Below, piece by piece: positions 6,705-13,851 of a DNA stretch of 24,826 bases. Made by a program: the position numbers and the translations under genes. Each line of letters starts with the position of its first letter. Position 1 is the first letter of the stretch. The notes below the pieces were generated by a model. That model was not told where the DNA came from and did no database searches. It worked only from the letters and a program-made list of their open reading frames with translations. Source of the stretch: NAT127 sp041655035 (GTDB taxonomy: Bacteria > Pseudomonadota > Gammaproteobacteria > Pseudomonadales > Porticoccaceae); NCBI GenBank assembly GCA_041655035.1, contig JBAZCN010000039.1, forward strand, positions 1 through 24,826, in the 5' to 3' direction.

Positions 6705-9392
6705 ATGGAGCACTGGCACACCCTTTCCCCGAACAGTGTACGACAGCGGCAGCAGACGCCCGAAGGCGGCCTCGGCGAACAACAAGTGCGGGTCCGCCTC
6801 GCCAGCCATGGTCCCAATCGCCTGGCGCCGCCGAAACGCCGCGGGCCACTGCTGCGGCTGCTGCTCCAGTTCCACAATATTCTGCTCTACGTGATGATGG
6901 CCGGCGCCCTGGTCACCGCCCTGCTCGGACACTGGGTCGATACCGGCGTGCTGCTGGCCGCGGTAATCATCAACGGCGTCATCGGTTTCATCCAGGAGGG
7001 CAAGGCCGAGGCCGCCCTCGACGCCATCCGCGCAATGCTGTCGCCCCATGCCACAGTGATGCGCGACGGCCGCTGGCGGGAGATCGACGCCGCCGATCTG
7101 GTGCCGGGGGATCTGGTCAGGCTCGAATCCGGCGACCGGGTTCCGGCGGATTTGCGCCTGGTGACGGTCAAGGATCTGAAGGTCGAAGAGGCGGCGCTCA
7201 CCGGGGAGTCGGTGCCGGTGGACAAGGATACCGGCAGCTCGGCGCTGGACGCGCCCCTGGCAGAGCGCCACGGCATGGCGTATTGCGGCACCCTGGTGGT
7301 CTACGGCCAGGCGACGGGCATCGTGGTGGCCACCGCCGGCGCCACCGAGTTGGGCAAGATCAATAGCATGCTGGCCGGCATCCAGCCGCTGACCACCCCG
7401 CTGCTGCGCCAGATCGACCACTTCGGCCGTATCCTGGCGCTGGTGATCCTGGGCGCGGCGGTGGCGACTTTCGTGCTCGGCACCGTGGTTCGCGGCCATC
7501 CGCCGGCGGAGATGTTCATGATGGCGGTGGCGCTGGTGGCATCGGCGATCCCGGAGGGGCTGCCGGCGTTGATGACCGTCACCCTCGCCCTCGGCGTGCA
7601 GCGCATGGCGCGGCGCAACGCCATCATCCGCCGCCTGCCGGCGGTCGAGACCCTGGGGTCGGTAACCGTGATCTGTTCCGACAAGACCGGGACCCTGACC
7701 CGCAATGAGATGACCGTGCAGCGGGTGGTGTGCGCCGGATACGCCTTCAATGTCGGCGGTGTCGGCTATGCCCCGGTGGGCGGTTTCAGTGTCGACGGGC
7801 GCGCTGTCGCCGTCGACCGCTATCCCGCTCTGGCGCAGGCGATCCGCGCCGGCACGCTGTGCAATGACGCCCGCTTGCTGGAGGAGGCGGAGCAGTGGCG
7901 GGTGGAGGGCGATCCCACCGAGGGCGCGCTGCTGGTGCTCGGCGGCAAGGCCGGCTGGCAGCAGGCCGGGCTCGAGGCCGACTGGCCGCGCATCGACTCG
8001 ATTCCGTTCGAATCGGAAAACCGCTTCATGGCCACTCAGCACCGGGACCGGGACGGAGTGCCGTGGATCTACGTCAAGGGCGCCCCCGAGCGGCTCTTCG
8101 ATATCTGTGACCGCCAGCTGGACCCGGCCGGGGAGGGCCCCCTCGACGTCGACTACTGGCGGCGCATGGCCACCGACATCGCTTCCCAGGGGCTGCGCTT
8201 GTTGGCCCTGGCCGCCAAGCGCGCCGCTCCCGCCGGAGAGCGGCTGGCGGTCGCCGACATCGGCGAAGGCTTCACCCTGCTCGCCCTGGTGGGGATCATC
8301 GACCCCCCGCGGGAGGAGGCGATCCACGCCGTGGCCGACTGCCACCGCGCCGGTATCCGGGTCAAGATGATCACCGGCGACCACGCCGAGACCGCCCGCT
8401 CGATCGGCGCCCAGTTGGGCATCGGCATCGGCAAGCCGGCCATCACCGGCGCCGAGATCCAGGTGATGGATGATGCCGCGCTGCGCCGGGTGGTGATGGA
8501 GGTGGACATCTTTGCCCGCGCCAGTCCCGAGCACAAGCTGCGTCTGGTGCAGGCGCTCAGGGAGGACGGCCAGGTGGTGGCGATGACCGGCGACGGGGTC
8601 AATGACGCGCCGGCCCTGAAGAGTGCCGATGTCGGCGTGGCCATGGGCCACAAGGGCACCGAGGCGGCCAAGGAAGCTGCAGACATGGTGCTCGCGGACG
8701 ACAATTTCGCCACCATTGCCGCCGCGGTCCACGAAGGACGGGCGGTGTATGACAATCTCAAAAAGTTCATCCTGTTCATGCTGCCCACCAATGGCGGCGA
8801 ATCGCTGGTGGTGATCGCCGCGATTCTCTTCAACCTGGTCCTGCCGCTGACTCCGGCGCAGGTGCTGTGGATCAATATGGTCACCTCCACGTGCCTCGGG
8901 CTGGCGCTCGCCTTCGAGCCGCCGGAGGGCAATATCATGGCGCGTCGCCCGCGGCCGCCGGGGGAGGCCCTGCTCTCGGGCCATTTCATCTGGCGGGTGG
9001 TGATGGTGTCGGTGCTGATGATGGCCGGTGCCCTCGGCTTGTTCCTGTGGGAGCTGGATCGCGGCACCAGCCTCGACGCGGCGCGGACCATGGCGGTCAA
9101 TGCGGTGGTGATGGCGGAAATGTTCTACCTGCTCAACAGCCGCTACCTGATGGCGCCGGTGACGACGGTCAGTGGACTGTTCGGCAATCGCTACGTGTTG
9201 CTGGCGATCGCCGCCTGTGCCCTGCTGCAGCTGGCCTATACCCATACCCCGCTGTTGCAGGGCATCTTTGGTTCGACCGACCTGTCCGCCGCGGAATGGC
9301 TGAGGGTGGTGGCGGCCGGCCTGCTGGTGTTCATCGCGGTCGAGACCGAGAAATGGGTGATCCGGCGCACCGGCTGGGCATTCGCCCGCTAG
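6705..9392 (+). CDS. P2-type (P-type) cation-transporting ATPase
   Basis: An 895-residue ion pump of the SERCA/PMCA-like P2 group in the inner membrane. It has the cation-ATPase N-terminal domain (GGLGEQQVRVRLASHGPNRL, 21-40), helices M1-M2 (about 55-97), actuator TGES (166-169), M4 PEGLP (283-287), phosphorylation site DKTGT with D326, nucleotide domain with KGAPE (458-462), hinge TGDGVND (628-634) and C-terminal M5-M10. Ion ligands by eye: M4 Glu of PEGLP is present and M5 has N696 and E699, matching SERCA N768 and E771. M6 reads NMVTS, so S728 replaces the Asp (SERCA D800) shared by both calcium sites. Calcium transport is therefore doubtful; Na+, K+, Mn2+ or another ion is possible. The gene is monocistronic and faces the MscM-like channel gene, which may hint at ionic or osmotic homeostasis. 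Confidence 0.95.
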   Translation: MEHWHTLSPNSVRQRQQTPEGGLGEQQVRVRLASHGPNRLAPPKRRGPLLRLLLQFHNILLYVMMAGALVTALLGHWVDTGVLLAAVIINGVIGFIQEGKAEAALDAIRAMLSPHATVMRDGRWREIDAADLVPGDLVRLESGDRVPADLRLVTVKDLKVEEAALTGESVPVDKDTGSSALDAPLAERHGMAYCGTLVVYGQATGIVVATAGATELGKINSMLAGIQPLTTPLLRQIDHFGRILALVILGAAVATFVLGTVVRGHPPAEMFMMAVALVASAIPEGLPALMTVTLALGVQRMARRNAIIRRLPAVETLGSVTVICSDKTGTLTRNEMTVQRVVCAGYAFNVGGVGYAPVGGFSVDGRAVAVDRYPALAQAIRAGTLCNDARLLEEAEQWRVEGDPTEGALLVLGGKAGWQQAGLEADWPRIDSIPFESENRFMATQHRDRDGVPWIYVKGAPERLFDICDRQLDPAGEGPLDVDYWRRMATDIASQGLRLLALAAKRAAPAGERLAVADIGEGFTLLALVGIIDPPREEAIHAVADCHRAGIRVKMITGDHAETARSIGAQLGIGIGKPAITGAEIQVMDDAALRRVVMEVDIFARASPEHKLRLVQALREDGQVVAMTGDGVNDAPALKSADVGVAMGHKGTEAAKEAADMVLADDNFATIAAAVHEGRAVYDNLKKFILFMLPTNGGESLVVIAAILFNLVLPLTPAQVLWINMVTSTCLGLALAFEPPEGNIMARRPRPPGEALLSGHFIWRVVMVSVLMMAGALGLFLWELDRGTSLDAARTMAVNAVVMAEMFYLLNSRYLMAPVTTVSGLFGNRYVLLAIAACALLQLAYTHTPLLQGIFGSTDLSAAEWLRVVAAGLLVFIAVETEKWVIRRTGWAFAR

Positions 9393-9416
9393 GTCTGTTG
9401 GCCGGCAACAGTCCCT

Positions 9417-9443
9417 GGCGGGCCGCTTCGCCGCGGGCCTTTC
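9417..9443. terminator. possible bidirectional terminator between convergent genes
   Basis: A GC-rich imperfect hairpin (GGCCGC, loop, GCGGGCC) followed by TTT on the plus strand lies between the converging ATPase and channel genes. A second small hairpin, TGTTG/CAACA with a five-base loop, is at 9396-9410. T-runs are short, so the strength is uncertain. Confidence 0.35.
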
Positions 9444-9449
9444 AGGCTT

Positions 9450-10733
9450 TCATCGCGTTTCCGGTTCAGGGTGTTGGTCCGGGAGTTCCGCCGGGGCGGC
9501 CGGTGCCGCCAGGTTGCGGAAGTCGGCGCCGCTGGGCTGTTGGAACACACGCAGGCCGAACTCGGGGAGAATGGCCAGCAGGTGGTCGAAAATATCCGAC
9601 TGGGCGCCCTCGTAGGCGACCCAGGCGGTGGTGTTGGTGAAGCAGTAGATCTCCAGTGGCAGGCCCTCGGGGCCCGGGCTCAACTGGCGGACCATCATGG
9701 TCATGCCCTGGTGAATCCGCGGGTGGTTGCGCAGGTAGCGCTCGACATAGGCGCGGAAGGTGCCGATATTGGTGATCCGCCGGGCATTGACCTGGCTGGC
9801 GGCATAGCTGCCCAGGCGGCTGTTCCAGTCTGCCAGTTCCCGCTCCTTGGCTTCGAGATAGTCATCGAGCAGGGCGAAGCGGCGCAGCGCCTGCTGTTCG
9901 CCGGCTTCGAGGAAGCGCAGGCTGTTCTGGTCGAGGTAGATGGATCTTTTGATCCGCCGCCCGCCGGATTCGGTCATCCCCCGCCAGTTCTTGAAGGATT
10001 CGCTGATCAGGCGCTTGGTGGGAATGGTGGTGATGGTCTTGTCCCAGTTCTGCACCTTGACGGTGTGCAGCGCCATGTCGATCACATCGCCGTCGGCGTT
10101 GAGCTGCGGCATCTCGATCCAGTCGCCGACCCGCACCATGTCGTTGGAGGTGATCTGGACACTGGCCACCAGCGACAGCAGGGTATCCTGGAATACCAAC
10201 ATCAGCACCGCGGCCATGGCGCCGAGGCCGGAGAGCAGGATCAGCGGCGAGCGGTCGATCAGCGTGGCGATGATCAGCAGCACCGCGATGGCGTAGACCA
10301 CGATCTTCACCACCTCGAGGTAGCCCTTGATGGGCCGGTTGGCGGCGTCCGGGCGGCGCTGGTAGATATTGTTGACCAGGTTGAGCAGCGCGCCGATGGC
10401 CATGGCGACGGTCAGTACGATAAAGGCGCTGCTGACGTTGCGCACCACCACGGCGGCGACTTCCGGCAACCCCGGGACCAGGGTTATGCCGGCGTACAGT
10501 ATCAGCGCGGGGATGATATTTGCCAGCCGGGGAACGACGCTGTGATTGGCCAGTACCTGGTCCTTGCCCCACGCGGTGTTCTTCAACAATCTGTACATGC
10601 CGCGCAGCAGAATCTGTTTGGTGATCCAATTGGCCAGCCAGGCGACGGCCGCCAGGGCGGCGGTGGCGAGCAGGGTGAAGATCCAGGAATCTTTGTTCAA
10701 GTGATCGATAAAATCAAATAGCGTGTCGTTCAC
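9450..10733 (-). CDS. ybdG: MscS-family mechanosensitive channel, YbdG/MscM type
   Basis: A 427-residue inner-membrane channel that opens on membrane tension and guards against hypo-osmotic shock. It matches the remembered E. coli YbdG (miniconductance MscM) over nearly its full length: the pore-lining segment LSGLGAMAAVLMLVFQD (168-183), NDMVRVGDWIEMP (197-209), VKVQNWDKTITTIPT, SFKNWRGMTESGGRRIKRSI, TNIGTFRAYVERYLRNHP and FDHLLAILPEFGLRVFQQPSG. About five helices precede the cytoplasmic beta and alpha/beta domain, as in YbdG. GTG 10733 is chosen because homologues start near MNDTLFDFI. The upstream in-frame ATG 10814 would add 27 non-conserved residues. No strong ribosome-binding site is seen at either start. 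The C-terminus ends in a Pro/Ala-rich tail. Confidence 0.93.
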   Translation of the reverse strand: MNDTLFDFIDHLNKDSWIFTLLATAALAAVAWLANWITKQILLRGMYRLLKNTAWGKDQVLANHSVVPRLANIIPALILYAGITLVPGLPEVAAVVVRNVSSAFIVLTVAMAIGALLNLVNNIYQRRPDAANRPIKGYLEVVKIVVYAIAVLLIIATLIDRSPLILLSGLGAMAAVLMLVFQDTLLSLVASVQITSNDMVRVGDWIEMPQLNADGDVIDMALHTVKVQNWDKTITTIPTKRLISESFKNWRGMTESGGRRIKRSIYLDQNSLRFLEAGEQQALRRFALLDDYLEAKERELADWNSRLGSYAASQVNARRITNIGTFRAYVERYLRNHPRIHQGMTMMVRQLSPGPEGLPLEIYCFTNTTAWVAYEGAQSDIFDHLLAILPEFGLRVFQQPSGADFRNLAAPAAPAELPDQHPEPETR

Positions 10734-10908
10734 GGTCGGGGGCTCACTTTGCTGGGTAAAACGTGGAATGCGGACTCTGTTTGCGGCGAGGCGGCGCTGT
10801 CCGGCGCGGCGCAATGCTGGCGGTGATCATTGGCTCAGGGTTACATATCTCGCCCGGCGGTGCAAACCGGAGCCGGCGAAAATGGCGGATCGCGTCGCCA
10901 CCATTGCC

Positions 10909-10937
10909 TTGCCAAGGGCGCCTAAACTCCGGAGAAT
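10909..10937 (+). promoter_or_regulatory. candidate promoter of the kinase gene
   Basis: TTGCCA (10909-10914), a 17-base spacer and GAGAAT (10932-10937). It lies about 40 bases before the start codon at 10976. The -10 box is weak, so this is a suggestion only. Confidence 0.3.
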
Positions 10938-10975
10938 GCGGCGATAACAGATATAAACCATAAGGTGATTACCCA

Positions 10976-12061
10976 ATGCAGCACTTCCCTGTCGATCTGT
11001 CGGAACTGACACCGGCCATTCTTACCGCTACCCTGCACCGGCTCTACCCCGGCGCCACCGTCGAGGATTTCACCGTCGTCGAATCCAGGACCTACGGCGA
11101 GGCCATGGTGTCGACCGCCGCCCGCGCGGTGCTCGATCTCACTTACAGTGGCGCCCCTGAGCTTCCGCAGCGGGTGGTGCTCAAGCTGGCGCGGGACAGC
11201 AGCAAGCTGCTGGCGCCCTTCTACGCCAACGAGGTGAATTTCTACAACCACCTGCGCCCGGGCCTCGATATCGAGACCCCGCTCACCCTGGGCGGCGACT
11301 ATGACGCCGAAACCGGCCAGTTCGGCCTGTTGCTCGAGGACCTCAGCCGTCGCGACGCCCACTTTCCCAACGTCACCGAGGCCATCAACCTGGCCCAGGT
11401 GGAATCCCTGGTCGACGTGCTGGCGAAACTTCACGCCACGTTCTGGGAGAGCCCGCGCTTTGCCGGTGATATGGCCTGGGTGCAGTCACATGTGGCGGGC
11501 GAGGTGATCACCCTGCAGAACGAGGCGGCCACGCCGCTGATCCAGCACGAAATCGACCACGAGAACTTCAAGCGCGAGATGGTCCAGCGGCTGCGCACCA
11601 CCGGCGCCGAGATGCGCGCCGGCATGATGGCGGTGCAGCAGCACCAGGCGACCCTGCCCCAGACCCTGCTCCACGGCGACACCCACCTGGGCAACACCTA
11701 CCTGCTGCCCGGCGACAAGGGCGGCTTCCTCGACTGGCAACTGATGGTGCGCGGCTACTGCATGCACGACGTCAACTATCTGGTGACCACGGCGCTGTCC
11801 ATCGAGCAGCGCCGCAACCACGAGCAGGAACTGCTGAAACGCTACCTGGCGCGGCTGGCGGAACTCGGTGTCAGCAATCCGCCCTCCTTCGATACCGCCT
11901 GGAAGGAATACCGCCGCACCCTGGTATGGGGTGTCTACTACGGCTGGCTCACCACCCCGGTGGTCAACTACGGCTGGGAGATCAACGTGCTCAACCACCT
12001 GCGCCTGACCACCGCCTACGAGGATCTGGAAACCGGCAAGCTGGTGGCGGAGCTGCTGTAG
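10976..12061 (+). CDS. aminoglycoside phosphotransferase/ecdysteroid-kinase-like protein
   Basis: A 361-residue protein-kinase-like small-molecule kinase of the APH/EcKinase (CHK-like) group, presumably cytosolic and ATP-dependent. Visible features: the N-lobe lysine in RVVLKLA (about K70), an acidic residue in NEVNFYNHL (E86) that could be its partner, LLLEDLS as the hinge region, the catalytic loop HGDTHLGN (233-240) with its Asp and Asn, and LDWQ (252-255), whose D253 takes the place of the DFG Asp. AAGGTG lies seven bases before ATG 10976. Members of this family phosphorylate alcohols such as antibiotics, choline or steroids, and the substrate here is unknown. Antibiotic resistance should not be assumed. 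The YdjM-like gene follows 178 bases later on the same strand. Confidence 0.85.
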   Translation: MQHFPVDLSELTPAILTATLHRLYPGATVEDFTVVESRTYGEAMVSTAARAVLDLTYSGAPELPQRVVLKLARDSSKLLAPFYANEVNFYNHLRPGLDIETPLTLGGDYDAETGQFGLLLEDLSRRDAHFPNVTEAINLAQVESLVDVLAKLHATFWESPRFAGDMAWVQSHVAGEVITLQNEAATPLIQHEIDHENFKREMVQRLRTTGAEMRAGMMAVQQHQATLPQTLLHGDTHLGNTYLLPGDKGGFLDWQLMVRGYCMHDVNYLVTTALSIEQRRNHEQELLKRYLARLAELGVSNPPSFDTAWKEYRRTLVWGVYYGWLTTPVVNYGWEINVLNHLRLTTAYEDLETGKLVAELL

Positions 12062-12143
12062 CCGGGATCGCCTCGCAATCGACGGGCGCCCCCGGGGCGC
12101 AGGTCCTGAACGGTTCCCGCAGCCCAGCACTGGAGGCCGTGGT

Positions 12144-12160
12144 GGCGACATTCTGTCGCC
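12144..12160. repeat. short perfect hairpin between the kinase and YdjM-like genes
   Basis: GGCGACA (12144-12150) and TGTCGCC (12154-12160) pair around TTC. A GC palindrome GCGCCCCCGGGGCGC lies at 12086-12100. Neither is followed by a T-run. They may help end the kinase transcript or may be chance in GC-rich DNA. Confidence 0.35.
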
Positions 12161-12239
12161 GCCGCCGGGCGCCGTCCGGAGGCCGGCTGCCCGGTCTGCT
12201 ATCATCACCGGCTCCGCTACCTGAAGTGATCGCCGTTTC

Positions 12240-13259
12240 ATGGATACCTTGTCCCACGCGTTGCTCGGCGCCGCCATCGGCCAATGTGTCCTCGGGCGCC
12301 GCGTCGGCAACCGCGCCCTCGCCGCTGGCGCGCTCGTTGCGTTGCTTCCCGATATCGATGTGCCCATAGGGCAGTGGCTGGGGGACGCGGCGGCGCTGAC
12401 TTTTCATCGCGGTATCACCCACTCTCTGCTGTTTGCCACCGTGGTGGCGCTGGGTGTCGGCGCTCTGCTGGCGCGCTTGTGGCCGGCGGCGGGGTGGCGG
12501 CCCTGGGCGGCGATGAGCGCCGCGGTGCTGGCCAGCCACCTGGCCCTCGATGCCTTTACTTCCTATGGTATCCAGTTGCTGTTGCCCTTCAGCGACCGCA
12601 GTTTCGCTCTCGCCAGCGTGTCGGTGATCGACCCGCTCTACACACTGCCACTGCTGGTGATGGTGCTGATCATTCCCTGGCTGGCGCGGCCGCGCTTGGT
12701 GCGCACCGGTCTCGCGGTGGCGGGGATCGCCCTTTCGACCTGCTACCTCGGTGCGACGCTGGTGGCCAAACACCATGTGGAGGGCCAGTTTGCCGGTGGC
12801 TTCGCCGCTGCGGGCATCGAACCCCGGCGCCTGTTCGTCAAGCCCACCATGTTCAACAGCCTGCTGTGGCGCGCCATTGCCGAGACCGACGACGGCTACC
12901 AGGTGGGTTTTTATTCCCTGCTGGATGAGCGGGCACCGGCGGAGTTCATCCACTTTCCCGGCAATGACCATCTGCTCGATGGCTACCGCGAGTCGGCGGT
13001 GGTGGCGGATCTGGTCAAGGTCTCCGATGGCTACTACCAGGTGGTGGCGGAGGGTGGTGAACTGCTGTTCCACGACCTGCGCTACGGCCGGGCCTTCGAG
13101 TGGCTCGGTGACGATCGACCCCACGTGTTCACCTACCGCCTGCTCAGGGAACAAGGCCGGGTGGTGGATATGGAAACGCTGAGCCTCCAGGTGGACCGGG
13201 AGCGGGATCGCGAAACATTTCAGGCATTGGTCGCCCGCGCTTTGGGGTGTTGCGGCTGA
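12240..13259 (+). CDS. YdjM/DUF457-type membrane-bound metal-dependent hydrolase
   Basis: A 339-residue protein of the YdjM (LexA-regulated inner-membrane hydrolase) family. The N-terminal membrane half carries the conserved polar residues: H6 in TLSHALLG, D38 and D40 in LLPDID, H56 and H61 in FHRGITHS, H100 and D104 in SHLALDAFTSYG, which are likely metal ligands. Five or so hydrophobic segments lie between residues 5 and 190. The last 150 residues form a soluble domain (GDDRPHVFTYRLL and others) that I do not recognise. The ribosome-binding site before ATG 12240 is weak. It converges on the deaminase gene. The substrate is unknown; the family name rests on conserved residues rather than on biochemistry. 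No LexA box was looked up beyond inspection, and none was obvious. Confidence 0.8.
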   Translation: MDTLSHALLGAAIGQCVLGRRVGNRALAAGALVALLPDIDVPIGQWLGDAAALTFHRGITHSLLFATVVALGVGALLARLWPAAGWRPWAAMSAAVLASHLALDAFTSYGIQLLLPFSDRSFALASVSVIDPLYTLPLLVMVLIIPWLARPRLVRTGLAVAGIALSTCYLGATLVAKHHVEGQFAGGFAAAGIEPRRLFVKPTMFNSLLWRAIAETDDGYQVGFYSLLDERAPAEFIHFPGNDHLLDGYRESAVVADLVKVSDGYYQVVAEGGELLFHDLRYGRAFEWLGDDRPHVFTYRLLREQGRVVDMETLSLQVDRERDRETFQALVARALGCCG

Positions 13260-13290
13260 GCGGCCTGGCGCCGCTGCCGGAGCGAGCGCC

Positions 13291-13851
13291 TCAGGTATAG
13301 ATCTCGCCGCGATAGCCGTTGAGCACGGCCACGGCCTGTTCCCGGCCGATATCTTCATCCACGGCGATGTCGCGGGCGCGCAGTTTGTCGGCCCAGTGAT
13401 CGGGCTTGTCGCCTTCATCGAAACCGATGGCCTCGGCGTCGGAACCGCGGGCACCGCACACCACGCGCCGCACGCCGGCATAGGGAATGGCGCCGAGGCA
13501 CATGGCGCAGGGCGCGCAGCTGGTGACCAGGGTGAAGTGGCCGGCGGTGGACAGGTCGTGGCTGTCGAGCCGCTGTTGGGCCAGCAGCAGGGCGACCACT
13601 TCGGCGTGGAGAAGGGAGGCGCCGGCGGGCACCACGCGGTTGACGCCGAGGGCCACCAGGTCGAGCCCCTCACCGAGCACGGCGGCGGCGAAGGGGCCGC
13701 CACCCTCCACGCCGTTGATCTCTGCCGCCGCGACCACGAAGGCCATGGCTTCGGGCAGGTCGGCAAAATGCCGGGGCTGCCGGTTGAGCCGCTCGAGCCA
13801 GTCGGGCAGCGGTATGGTGAAGACGTTGGGGTGGGGGGGCGGTGTCGTCAT
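13291..13851 (-). CDS. nucleoside/nucleobase deaminase (CDA-like, zinc-dependent)
   Basis: A 186-residue cytosolic deaminase of the guanine/cytosine/tRNA-adenosine group. It has the zinc motif HAE at 82-84 (H82 ligand, E84 proton shuttle) and PCAMC with C115 and C118, with the catalytic SCAPCAMCLG spacing normal for the family. It would remove an amino group as ammonia from a base such as guanine, cytosine or adenine; which one cannot be read. It is not an obvious TadA, being longer and differing around the active site. Its ATG overlaps the stop of the upstream GGDEF-EAL gene (ATGA, 13848-13851), so the two are translationally coupled. A functional link to purine turnover after c-di-GMP breakdown is possible but speculative. 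Confidence 0.88.
   Translation of the reverse strand: MTTPPPHPNVFTIPLPDWLERLNRQPRHFADLPEAMAFVVAAAEINGVEGGGPFAAAVLGEGLDLVALGVNRVVPAGASLLHAEVVALLLAQQRLDSHDLSTAGHFTLVTSCAPCAMCLGAIPYAGVRRVVCGARGSDAEAIGFDEGDKPDHWADKLRARDIAVDEDIGREQAVAVLNGYRGEIYT

Noticed and set aside
6489..9245. 918-codon open frame antisense to the ATPase gene
   Set aside because: It is the mirror of a GC-rich coding sequence. Its translation is rich in His, Gln, Arg and Gly with no domain, while the plus strand shows every P-type ATPase motif.
10976..12061. Antibiotic-resistance kinase
   Set aside because: The catalytic loop is shared by the whole APH/EcKinase superfamily. There is no resistance-gene context, and the sequence looks like a chromosomal housekeeping or catabolic kinase.
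11991..13766. 591-codon minus-strand frame over the YdjM-like gene and the deaminase
   Set aside because: Composite shadow with no family resemblance; both real genes have clear motifs and starts.
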